Source of the DNA: Triops longicaudatus
Taxonomy: Eukaryota; Arthropoda; Branchiopoda; Notostraca; Triopsidae
Assembly: GCA_022885665.1 (NCBI GenBank)
Contig: JAGQDJ010000050.1
Coordinates: 186,001 to 250,000 of the forward strand
Length of the DNA stretch: 64,000 nucleotides
Direction: 5' to 3'
Shown here: piece after piece, positions 49,491 through 61,501 of the stretch
Position numbering within the stretch: the first letter of the stretch is position 1
How the letters are laid out: each line of letters opens with the position of its first letter
The notes under the pieces: model-generated
The model's database searches: none
What the model was told of the DNA's origin: nothing
What the model saw: only the letters and a program-made list of their open reading frames with translations
Translations under genes and position numbers: made by a program

Positions 49491-50979
49491 GCACCTAACT
49501 TTTGTTCGTTATGTTCGGTTATGTCATTTTACAATTGGAAGCTTGAACATTTATTTACATTTAATCGCTGTGATTGATATTTTTACGCTTATTCCGAATT
49601 AGGCATTGGTTGTTGTGACTGGATTTTATTGCAACGAGATATTAGTATTTTTTGACAGGATTCTTTGGCTAACAACCAACACATAAAATGTGTAGTACGT
49701 AGATATCGAGAAATTCGCAAGTCTTGTAACGTATCAAAATTTCAGTTAATAGGAAATCCGGGACTCGCATGTAATACCGCTTTCTTGGAGAAAACGCCGC
49801 TGAGCAAATCGCGGCTCTGTTAGAAAAAATGACAATTTCCGGTGTCCTCGTAAATCACACCCGAGGCGAAACTGATAAGTAATATTGTAGACAGCAAGCT
49901 GAAATTATCTTTGGCCATAATTCTTCAGTCAAAAGATTGCAACATTAGCAGTTGCTAAGATTATGGAATCTTTTGTATTCAGTAAAATACAAGTAGACCT
50001 AAAAATGCTACAAGGTAACGTTTGGCGTTTTGGACAATGGTGTATGTGTTGTTAAGTTACTGACGTGTAATGAAGGCTTGGATCTCGTGAGTCAATACGA
50101 GTGCTATTTAGACGCCGATTTTATAAAAAGTACAGGGAAGAAAAGTACACGACTTGAAAGTCAAATGCACTCGTGTTCCCAACCAGTTGTCAAACTTGCT
50201 CACGTAGCTGTCGATGTTATTTTTATAAATCACCGGACGCGAGTTAGTCCCTCCCTGTCGACCATATCGGCTGCCTTTTCTTTACTCCTGCAGGTTGCTG
50301 CTGCCAGCAAGCCTACTGGAGCACAAGGAAATAGCGTCTGTTGGTGTGAGCACCAGTAACGAAGACAAAGAAAATGTTCTAAACAGCTTAAATGAGGGAG
50401 GATTATGTTATACTCACGTCTTCTTTTGCGCGACGTGTTGAATCAGTAGATATTGTCCACGCAGGTTCTTGTTATTCAAAACAAGCAGTGGGATACGTGG
50501 TATAGTAAGCAAGCTGACCCTGCCCTTGAGAAGTCTAGAATGTACACTTAAAAAAAAAAAGTTTGACATTTCTACGGAGATTTGTTGTGTAGCAGTTCAT
50601 TACTAACAATTTCTTGTAGGAAAAGTTAAAACTTCAGCAAAGTTAGGTAAATTTGTAAGTTTTCCTACAATAATTGTTTAGTAAAGAACTGATGCACAAA
50701 AAATCTTCGTCAAAATAACAGACTTTCTTTACAGTGTAAAGAAAGAATGGCAGAAGAAAATTGTACATTTGCTCGGTAATTACGCGTAGGCGTCATTTCT
50801 GGTTGTCAACTCATATTATTTGCGAGTTTTCCATTACATGTGACAAGAATTGACATCCTAGGAAACCTTGTTTCTTTTACGTCAATCACACGCAAATAGC
50901 TAAACAAGTAAAAATATGCTTTGACTCTTGATTCGCTGAATTTCTGCAGGGAAACAACTGCTTTATTTTGCTTTTATCT

Positions 50980-51053
50980 TTTTTTATTATTTTTATTTTT
51001 TATGTATTATTTTTTATGTATTTATATTATTTTTTATTATTATTTTTTTTTTG
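50980..51053 (+). repeat. T-rich low-complexity tract
   Basis: Runs of TTTTTTATTATT and TTTTTTATGTATTATT units, about 70 bp, almost free of G and C. Confidence 0.7.
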
Positions 51054-52379
51054 TCAACAACTGCAAGTTCTAGTAGGCCCTTAAGTTTCACACAAAATGC
51101 TTCGGAAACTTGACTACTGAGCAGTCGAATGTAAACGTGCACGAGATTTAATTACAGCAGTGAATGGGCCATCGGGTTGAAAGCTTCTTCAAGTTATTTT
51201 CAGTGACTGTAATTGCGGACAGTATTACGAAACATCTAGTTTGCAGTCTTTTGCTACTGACACTTACACTTAAGAAACAGGCCTGTTTGGATTTTAAAGC
51301 CAACCAGCTTACGTTTTCAGTTAAATGCGTCACATTTTTATAAACTTTTTCTTGTAACCCGATAGGAGTCCTTCCAGTTTTCCGGCTCATTTTCGGTAAA
51401 TGGGACTCTTGAAATTCGTTGGTAAAAAGCACAAATGTGCATCTATTTGGGCCAATTATGTGATTATCTTGTTATTTTGGGATATGCAAGACCGTCTCGC
51501 AATGTCGTTACGAATTTTTCTCCTTATTGATTTCGGTGAGTTCATATAAAAAGCTGTAGAGTAGAGCTCAAGATTTACGCCGTAACGCAATAGACGGACA
51601 CGAATGATGTCAGGGGACAGAAATTGGACGGGTTGGAGGTGGAGCGTAAAAAAAAGAGGGAAAAACAAGCTAATGAAAGTCTATATCTATTGCCGACCTA
51701 GTTATATATACAGTAATTTCCCCTGAGACCTCATAAGTCTTATAAGCACTTTTCATCTGCAACGTTCTTGTGTCGTAAGAGATCAGTGCACGATTGCTTT
51801 GTAGGACTGATTTTTTTAACATAGTATGTTTTAGTGAACAGTTGGCTAGATTACAGTAGTTACCAATGGTCAAGCAGTGCCGCGTTTGGAGATTTAAGGC
51901 TTTCGTGTGCCTATACCCTTTACTTTTCGATACATTTCTTACGCAAGGTAGATTGGCTTCGTCCCTGCTTTTCGCAGCAGTCGGCCACGTGTGGATTATG
52001 GAGTGTTTCGAAGGTCGAGTCGGTCTAATAAACTCAATCAGAAAAGTGAGCGTCTTACGCTTACTTACTAGCATTGTAACTGTGTAACTCAGGGATCTGT
52101 ATAAAAGAAAGATATCTTGTATTAGAGCATAAAACTCTGTGCTGTCAACGTGTATTAACGAAACTGTAATTAAACGACGGCCTCTGTGTTATGATCCAGC
52201 TTTGAACAGAAATATTGTAGGAAAACTTCAACACGTGTCAATTCAAATGAATCTTGGAAAAAATGCTGGTAATTTTAAACGGTGTAGAAATTTGAAATAG
52301 GAAACATTCTAAAAATAAAGTTTTTATAACTGTATTCTTGGTCAGAAGGGAGCAAGTTAGCACATATTTAGTAGAAGAA

Positions 52380-52512
52380 ACATATTATCAAACTTAATAT
52401 CAAACAATAAACAAAACATAATAAAATAATAAAAACATATGAACATAACATAATAAAACATAATAAAACAAAACATAATAAAAACATATGAAGAAACATA
52501 ATATCAAACTTA
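52380..52512 (+). repeat. Degenerate tandem repeat of CATAATAAAA units
   Basis: Repeated ACATAATAAAA and AAAACATATGA blocks; AACAAAACATAATAAAA occurs at about 52411 and again at about 52468. It is A-rich on this strand. Confidence 0.65.
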
Positions 52513-55500
52513 GCTATGTTTCTCTTGTAAATTTTTGCACCATATCAAAGTAGGAAAGTCTTTTACGTCAACTTTTTTAAACCTTCTTTTTTCGAAGTCA
52601 TTTCTAGCCAATTCATTTTTTGTTAATGCAGGTAAAGTCATACGAATTCCTTATTTTCTTGAGACTGAAGCTTATTTGTTTGTTATAAGATCTTCTTAAC
52701 AACGTCTTTAACAATGTGGCAGTAGTAATACAAACTAGTAGTTATATTACAAAAATGTGTGCTTGCTTGCTTCCCATTGTTGACAAAATAAACGAGTTAT
52801 TGTTGAATAAACTATTTCTGGAACTTCTATATCGCTGGTTGTCTGAAAAATGCTTGTTGAAATCGCTAAATAAACATTGACCGTGCAAGTGGGGAAGAAA
52901 TGCGTTGCAGCAATTGATTTCTGAAGCTCTCTATTTGAATAAACATAAAGAGATAAAATGTTAAAGAGATGAACATAAAAATATAAATATGGGAAACAGT
53001 GCAAGTGAATGTGTACGAAGAATGCATTTTAAATCGTTAGATTTTAAGGTAATTTCTAACTATAAATCCTACCTTACAATAAATCAAATAATTTTGAGAG
53101 TGTGAGGTTAAGTAATTGTTTGTTGAATCCCTGAAAAGCCGTACAGTGATTAGTCCATTGCCAGTAGGTGGGAATCAGCTATTCCGTTATTGATTTTTTT
53201 AAGAACTTGTATTTATTACGACTCTATATGTTCACGTTGTGTTTTGCCCTTTTGGGATTTTTAAACAGTTTATTTGATTTTGCTACCCGGTTATTTACGA
53301 CTTCGTATTAGGATACTTCGTCAACTACTTTCTGTAACATCCCTGTAGGTCATAGACCAATGACGCTTTCCGCATTGCCTCATTTACTTTCCAATTTACT
53401 AAAGTATTCCAGCAGTGCTTTGAGGGCAAGTTTATCATTTTTGTTGGTTATGGCACTTTTTACGTTAGACACGTATGTCTAATATTATATACTAATTAAT
53501 ATGTCGATTTTTTTTTTTTACTTTCGCCGGCGTGAGCTTTGCTCGTTGCCGTACATCGTTTCACATCAATAGTTGTTTATGTAACAGTTAAAACAATAAC
53601 AAATACATACAAATTTAATATGTCGAATGTTCTGTACTAATATTATGTACTAATTATGTTTGGTTATAGATTTTTTATTATTTAGTTCTGTCATCAGAAT
53701 ATGCGGAAAAGCTTAGCAGAGAGCCAAGAGTGCCGTTGACAAGTTGACTCTTATCATATAGTGAAAAGGTTGAAGCCGACTTAGGTGTGAAAACAAGCCA
53801 AGAAAACCCGGTAAAATTCGAGTCGTCTGCCTGGTAATGGAAGTGACAGAAACTCGTAATATTTTTAAAAAAGCTTCTTTCGTGTCATTTTACGTAAATT
53901 TGTAGTAATTATGTAATTCACTATTGTTCACACGTCATGTATTTCTACATTTCGTTGTCTCCGTTAAGCAGGCAAATTCCGCAATGACGGTCGAGTTCAT
54001 TAGTACAAGCTTTTGTAAAAATAGTTTGTTTACGCTATGGACGCAGCCTATTTCCACTTCGAGTTTTGACAGCATATTGTGAAAACGCTTGACATTCTTA
54101 GGACTTGGTGAACCCAAGTGTCTATGCTGGCGCCTTTCTTTTCAATATTCACAAAAATGCGAACACTTGGCATCTGGAAGGCAATTTCCTTCGTTCAGTT
54201 CGTGTTGCTAATAACACCCAAAGAAAAATGTTTTCTTATTTTGCAATAAGCAACGTGCCTTTCACACTAAAGCCGTAGTGAAGTTGTTTTCGTACCCAGT
54301 GCATTGTGTGGTAGGCTACGTCACTTGAGAACCCCTTCGGCAGAACTTATTGTGTCCATATTTGTGTCAAAGCAGTGCCAGATTTTTACAAACGGTTAGA
54401 ATGCATTAAATTCTTATTTTAAGAATTCAAGGCGCATCCAATTTTTCCGTGATGTTAACACTCGTTCTTTCCATACTGTAGAAGCAACCTAAAAGCCTAC
54501 AATGGATTGCTGGACCTTTCAGTAATGTCAAATGAATATGAAAGTCTTGTAAAAGTTGATTTTTTTCATACCTCTACATTTCCTTCAGACATTCATTTAC
54601 GCCAAGCTTACACATATAGTGTCGTAGCGCTTCAGTTTCGATTATTATTCTAAAGTGGAATTTCCAAAAATTTTCCTAATGCTACGAAACACGCGAATCT
54701 GATTTTGTCAATTATCCGACTTGTCAATCAATTTTCTGATTCCGACTGATTGACGAAATTGGATTTCTACCGTACTTAAGGTAAATTGGGCCCACAGTTT
54801 CGTTAGATATTCAAAGTAAATTTCATGCTCTTCAGAAACTGTTTTTCCTTATAGTTGCAGCAACGAGATTTTGGGCTCTTAGATCTCTGTATTCAATACA
54901 CAAATGAACACAGCAGTGTGACATTTGGGAAATTGTGAAAGTTATATCAAATGAACAAAATAAAATTCGTTTTTACCCAGACAGGTATATTTTTCTGATT
55001 AAAAACAATTAGCTACGTTTACTGGCAAATTTAATTCGACAGTAATTGGATGCATTAAGCTTGGCACATTTTTAAACGTCCACATAACGTATCCATTCTC
55101 CTGTTACTGCACTAAATTCCGGTTTTAACTTAGATTTACTCACATTATTTTAGGATCACGTTGTCTTCTGTGTATTTTGGCATTGGTGACCAGAATTACT
55201 GTGGAAAAGCACTGGATTCCAAGGCATTAAATCCAGACGTTAAATCTGCTAGGCAAGGCACTGTCCTCGAACCCGACTTACGTGTTGATCAGGATATTTT
55301 TTTATTACTTAAAAAAAGTGCTAGAATAAAACACAACACATCGTTTGCGGTCGGAGTTTAACGTAACTAGTGGGCCAAGTTAGGGACATTCCGTGGTGAG
55401 CATGGTGGCACGTGACTAGAATCAGTAGACGAGGGATATAATCAGTATCTCCACTGATCTACTGATTCTCGGTTGAAAAAGCTCGCATTTTTCTCTCAGT

Positions 55501-58014
55501 CCGATATTTGTTCGTAACAGGTAGATGTACGTAACTATTTTAGGAATGTGTCGTATTAATTTCTGAAACTTTTTTTTCCCTTGATAACAGATCAGTGTAT
55601 CGTCCGCTTGACTGAGCCATTGACGATTTGTCAAAGAACTTGCCAAGAGGTGAAGGAAATTTGTCTATTTTATCGCCATTGCCAGACTTGTTGCGGTAAA
55701 TAGAAATTTTATTCTCTCATATTTTCGTTCGATCACGTCACTGGGCTTCTTGCATTCCATCCATTTCTTGCCTTACCGAAAGTAAATGCAATTTTTAGTC
55801 CCTTGGAGTACAAAAGTACGAACTTTGTACTGTCATGATGTATGCATCCGCTTATCCTTTCTAGAGGCAATTTCAGTTCTGACGCCATTTTAAGTAAAGC
55901 AGGAGCAAAGTAATACCTCGTTTCATAAAGGGAAAAGTCTCGAAGAGTGTGTTTAATCAGTTTATTGTCATTACTGACCCCGTTTGTTGTTATCAGTAAC
56001 CTCTTTTATAACTATGTTAAAATATGGGGCAAAAAGAAATAAAGAAAATTTAAAACCGTTTGAAACTTATGAATAACAGACATTTTTGTCTAATAAATGA
56101 AATTATTAGAAAATAGGCAGACAAATTGTGCACATTCAGTAACATAGAGTAAATCTGATCTCGCTCCTTTTATTATTATGGAATGTGTTTTCGTTATTGG
56201 TATGCTTATGACGTATACCCAAAATGTTACAAAATAGTTTGTAAACACGGACAGCTTACAAAACAATATGTTAGGAGCTTAGCCACAAGAACTGTACAGC
56301 ACTTTTACACGTGTCAAGCGAAGTCAAGATCGATGTTGAGCACGAAAGAAAGAGTCCGTTTACTCTTCTTTTCGCTGAACATTTGAGCTTGTTTGACTCT
56401 TTGGTACCAGAGGACTTGCGTCGAACTATTTTCCTTGCGATAAAAGCCGGCTTGAAGCCCTCTCCCCTCGCACCCTCATTAGGATACATGAACAAAAGAG
56501 GAGCACGAAGTTTCAATAATCTTAACTTCCTCTTTTCGTTTTTCCCATGCTAACTGTAGCTCAGTGGACAGCAACATAATTTTATTCTAGTGGTTGTAAT
56601 TTTACAGGTTTTAGTTAATTTAATATAATTAATTCACTCAAGGATAATAACAAACTATTGAAAGTTTTTATGTGTCCCACCTCGTGTGGAACCTCTCATG
56701 GACTTCTTAAACCTTAATTACTTAAATAATTTTCGGCCATAATATGATTAAAATATTTGACAATATGAAGCAAATCGCTATCCATACCCTTTGCATGTTG
56801 CCTTCTGCGCAACGTGCAAAAATTTTGTTGCGGTTTTGATTCACGTGCTGTTTTCGCAATAAACTACCCATTGCATGCAAATGCGAAAGGTATTTTTTGT
56901 ATTGAGAGTTGAGAGCTGTATGGTTTTAAGTTTATTATTGTTACATTTTCGTGTCGGGAAAAATTATCGTAACTACATAATAAATTAGAGCACATTTTTC
57001 TGTTCGTACTGGTCAAAGTTGATTGAAAGCAAGGCAAAATAAAATTTTCGGTACGTGTATTTAGGGCTTGGTTCATGCGAGACAATGGCAAGTGAACATA
57101 TCTGGCCAAAGAGGGCGTTAAACTCAACTTCGGTGCATATTTCTCTTCCAGTACGTCACAGTAGCACTCCGGTTTTTTCAGTAGGTCGGGTCCAGGAGTT
57201 AGGGCAAGCCGGATAGTTAACAAAACTAGTTGCACATGTCTAGCACATGAGAATATTTCTGTATGTAATAAAAGTATGTTTATGTATAAAAAAACTGCAA
57301 CGCGGAACAGTAATTGAAACAAATTGCGTTAATATACTTGAACTTTCGTAAAGACATTGCAGGCAAATCTCATTAGGTGCGTCAAAATCAACTTACAACC
57401 CCGTCATTAACGTAAAAAGTTTCGAGGCGGTTGACATAATCGAGAGTTTTTAGAATCAGGGTTAACAATTCTACTGTACTTGAATCGTGCGTTACATTAA
57501 ATCGTAACGAAAGTTGGAAAAACGTTGAAGATCAAACATATTTGAGTCAAGAGCTTTCTTTCACTCAAGCAAATAAGTCGTTTTCTTACCAAGTCAGTAA
57601 TTAAGCCTCACTCTCCCATTCGAAGCAAATCCATGTAATTTGAAGTTATTTCAAGTCTTCCTCAAGTCCCTTTGGATATTCTTTTGGTCGCTAGATAAAC
57701 TATAGTGAGTTTGAAAGATGTCCAAATTGATAAGTTAAAACAACTCGAATAGGCTGGTTTTGCTTGCTCAGTCAAAACAACAGCTGTTTCCCGAACCAAA
57801 GCTGTTTGACAACGTAGTTCTAAGCTTAGCCAACAGCTTCCCTTCTGTTCGGTAACCACAGCTATGCGGACGTAGCTCGTAGTATTTCAACGTCCCGCTA
57901 GGTAAAGCCATGAGCTTCTTTTCCTCATTTTTCAGCTCTGTGTTTCGAGATCGTCTCTTTCTCATTCCGTCGTTTTGCGTCTGGTTGGCACTTTCTTGAC
58001 CCATAGACGGCTTC

Positions 58015-58300
58015 ATATTTTTCCCCGTTCCGTAGCGTCCACCCGCGCCGCGACGTTGGTTACCGAGGGCAGAGAGGGGGACGGAGAGAAAAGATACAGC
58101 AAAAGGTTGTTCTGTGCCTTTTCTCCACCCACAGATGCCCTTCGTGTATGTGTGTGTTTATAGTTATAACAGACGCCTTGCTGCTGTGCGAGGTGCTGTT
58201 GCTGCAGTGCTGCTCTGCTTAGGGACGCCCTTTTCGCCGGAGAGTGGATTCTTCTGCTCGGGTAGTGAACTTAGGTTACAGAGCACCTTTCAGAACTGAC
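58015..58300. other. GC- and CpG-richer patch
   Basis: Within an AT-rich surround, this stretch contains CCACCCGCGCCGCGACG, a GGCAGAGAGGGGGACGGAGA run and several CG dinucleotides. No protein family is recognised in its open frames. It could be a promoter or an untranslated first exon; this is inference. Confidence 0.3.
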
Positions 58301-59395
58301 CTCGTCTTAAATTTCGAGACACTTCACGTACTTTTCAATGGACTCGGCCGGTTGTGTTCCGTTCTTGCCGGCTCTTTGCCAAAAGTTCGCCTTTGCTAGC
58401 CGGCGATACATTGGGAGAATCAGTTGTCTGTGCGCCATTGCTGTGTAACTCCCATGCTTGGTGGTGTATTACTGAGCCAGCTACACTGGGGAAAATCTTG
58501 TCTCTTTCGGTCAAGGCATGTGTCGCACTTTTACACCTTTTCCGAAGGGTGTACGCAATCTTGCCAAGTGACTAATTGACAAAAGCTTGCCGACAAGAAG
58601 AAACATTGACGGTTCAGCAAGTGATCCTTGACTTAAGAGTGCCGAAAGAAACCAAGACACGCAGGCTAAAGTATGAGCCATTGATCTCGAATTGCTTTGG
58701 CGGTGACTTTGGACTACCCAGATGGTACGAGGAGCAAGTCAAGAGCGTAGTGATCGCCTGTTTCATTTGCCGCTCGGCTTGTCATTTAAAAATCTTAATA
58801 TCGGTGTCTCGAACAGCACCCAACACTCATTCACGTCTCCTAACATAGAGAAGCTCCGAGTAACGTCCAACCTCCAAGCTTGAGAGGAAACACCTCATAG
58901 TATGTTCCTTATTGCTTTGTCAATGTTTCCTCCCATTTCCTCTAACCGCGTTGCTCCAGTTGACGTTGGAACCTATCAGTGTGCCAAATCCGGTCGTAGT
59001 TTTAGATTTTTAAAGCTTTCGTCCTAGCCGTAGCGTTTCGGCCCGTAAGGTTCTTTGCTTGTCTGTTCTAACGTAGCTAATACTATCTCTATCCCCGTAA
59101 CTTTATTTTGGGAACGACACACACACACCAATAGTCGGGACCCAAAAAGAGTCCTCAAGTCTGTAACATACTCATCTTGGATGTTTCGTCTACAAGGTGT
59201 CGAACTCTGTTTTTAATCTCTTTAACCGGCCGCCGGTTCCTTTTTAAATGGCTAACATATTAGTAAATAAAAGATATTATTAAGTAAAATTGAATTTCTA
59301 AGAAACACAGAAGTCTTTAAAGGGTACCTTCAATCTTACTCGGGATTGCCGTTTCATAATTTTGAACAACGCTTACTTATTGCGTAAAAAATACG

Positions 59396-59500
59396 TAGAG
59401 ATGGAGATGACTGATGGAAGGGGAGAGAAGAGTGAGAGAGAGGACAGGGAGAAAGTGAGAAGGTAGAGAACTGGAGGGAGAAGAGACGTCGAAATAGAAA
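59396..59500 (+). repeat. Polypurine (GA-rich) tract
   Basis: About 100 bases of almost uninterrupted G and A, including GGGGAGAGAAGAGTGAGAGA and GAGAAAGTGAGAAGG. Confidence 0.7.
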
Positions 59501-61501
59501 GACAACCCTAACCCACACGTTCTCTGTTCTAAAAAGACGCAGTAGAGAAGGGAGAGAATCAATACTTTGCTGGGCCGAAAAGAGGCGGCGCTTAAGACGA
59601 ACTTTTTTTTTCCAAAATTCGTTCCGCGAATTTTACGGATTATATGTAGGCAAAAGGTACATTTTGCGTATGGGGACTCTTATTGATGATTCTGCGTGAG
59701 GGTGTACCATTGGCTTATGTTCTAGCTAATCAGCTTGTCACTCGTGAGAACTTACACACAGCTGCCTATCACGCGAAATAGTGGCACAACCTTCTTTGCT
59801 CACGCTTAATATTCTAGATTACTTTCAAAGTTCTAGAAATAGACAGCTTTCGGAGTAATTTAGAAGTTTTTTTGCGTCGTAGAAAGTGCGGTTATCTTAC
59901 GTTTGTTCACCGAGCATTCGTCAAGAACCGGAAATTTAACTTCCATTAACTTGAACATTAAGGCATAATATCGACATTTTTTTAGACATGGCAGTCATTT
60001 AGAAATAATGCATAAAGGTCAGTCTTGGTTGTTAGCACGAAATGGGCGTCAGTTTTCGTACACGTAAGCGTTTGTTCGCAAAAGGAGATAGTAGCAGCAT
60101 AAAACCAGTAATAGTATGTTGCTGTAGAGAAATCACAGTCTAGAGGTGGATTTGCGTGAAATGTTGGGAAATACCTACTATCATTTAGCACTTGAAATTT
60201 ATCTTCGACTTTGTGAGGTGTTTCTCAGTAACGGCTGGTCTAACTTGCTGATTGAACTTACAAAGCTGTCTTGTGGAGAAGAGTAGGGGCAATTACAATG
60301 AGTGGCATTTCTGCCGGAAAGCTCAACTCCCAACTCAAGAGCTCTTGACTGTAAAAAGTTGACAGGGCAGTAATTAAAACAAAATACTTGTAAGAGTTTT
60401 CGTGAGAAACGAGCACACGCAAATTCTGTTTGATAGTTGTTTTGCGAAAATATTCTTTTGGTAGTACGAAAAATGTTCTGAAAATTCTATTATGGAATTT
60501 TTACACATTATTTTTTTTTACTAGTGCATAGCTTCGAGAACAGTGCGTTAACAGCTTAGCCATTCGTTGTTTTAAATTAATCTTACGTAAGTAAAAACCC
60601 AGTGCGGTGCAAATGTAATAAAACCGTTTGTACTTAAAAAAATCAGGACGGTTCTGACAGAAGTGGAGTTAGAGGTGTTCCACATAATGCTGACGCTACC
60701 ATATTCAGAGAAAGATATTATAATTAATTATTAATATTCTAAATATTCTAATAATTAATACGTTAATATTTTATGAAATTAGAAATATTTGTGTGGCGAA
60801 CCTTACTGGAAGGGATAGAATAAATACAGTCTACAATAATCAGCTATACGCCAATAAAAATTCAATTGATTGGTTCGATTCTGATTAAACTTTGGGAAAA
60901 ATGGGTGGTCACTTTTAAAGTTTCGTTCTTTCCAGTCTTGCAGTAGCACATCAACAATACTTTAATTAGTGATATTTTGTCACAGTGTAGTTTACTTTGT
61001 GTTCTGAGTCGCAATTGAAAAACCTTCGATAGTTACAGTTGAAGCTTCACCATAAAGCATATCATAGTATCGCAGTATTTCCGATTAATCGTAGAAGCCC
61101 TTTGGAATATATTACTACTAACAATGAAATTTGGCAAGGGGCATAATTTCCAGTAAATTGTTCTGCTCGGGGAACTTAAGTTATCGCATGTGTTTTTATA
61201 CAGACTAGTAATTAGTTGCGTGCACGTACTTGCAATTTACCACTGTTTGCGTTACATTGGTTATTCCTAAAACGTTGTTGTCGGGTTTTAGACACTGTTT
61301 CATTTTTCTGTCACCTGTCGGTCCCCCGGAGCGTCCGATAATTGGGATGTTTTATAGGATTGGGGTAGGAATGAAAAGAAACATGAGTTCCTCTGTTGTA
61401 GCTGTCGAAGAAAGTAAATATGGTGGAGCCCAATGGCGTGATTTGGTGAGCGTGTGAATTCGGTGCTCGGTCCTCAATTACGGGCATCAGACTTGTAGAC
61501 A

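Larger units (their letters stand above)
47956..61501. other. 13.5-kb stretch with no supported gene; possibly a giant ALK intron
   Basis: No exon with family resemblance is seen on either strand. Composition is AT-rich with scattered low-complexity tracts, a GC-richer patch at about 58.0-58.3 kb, a polypurine tract at 59.4-59.5 kb and one dispersed-repeat fragment at 49.3-49.5 kb. If the 47148 exon belongs to ALK this is its first intron. Confidence 0.45.

Noticed and set aside
56311..56553. Plus-strand open frame containing SLVPEDLRRTIFLAIKAGL
   Set aside because: Begins with GTG, not ATG; overlapped by an equally open minus-strand frame; no splice partners.
61368..61457. Short frame MKRNMSSSVVAVEESKYGGA ahead of ALK
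   Set aside because: Phase does not connect with the 47955 donor or the MAM1 exon; may be a leader ORF, but nothing supports it.
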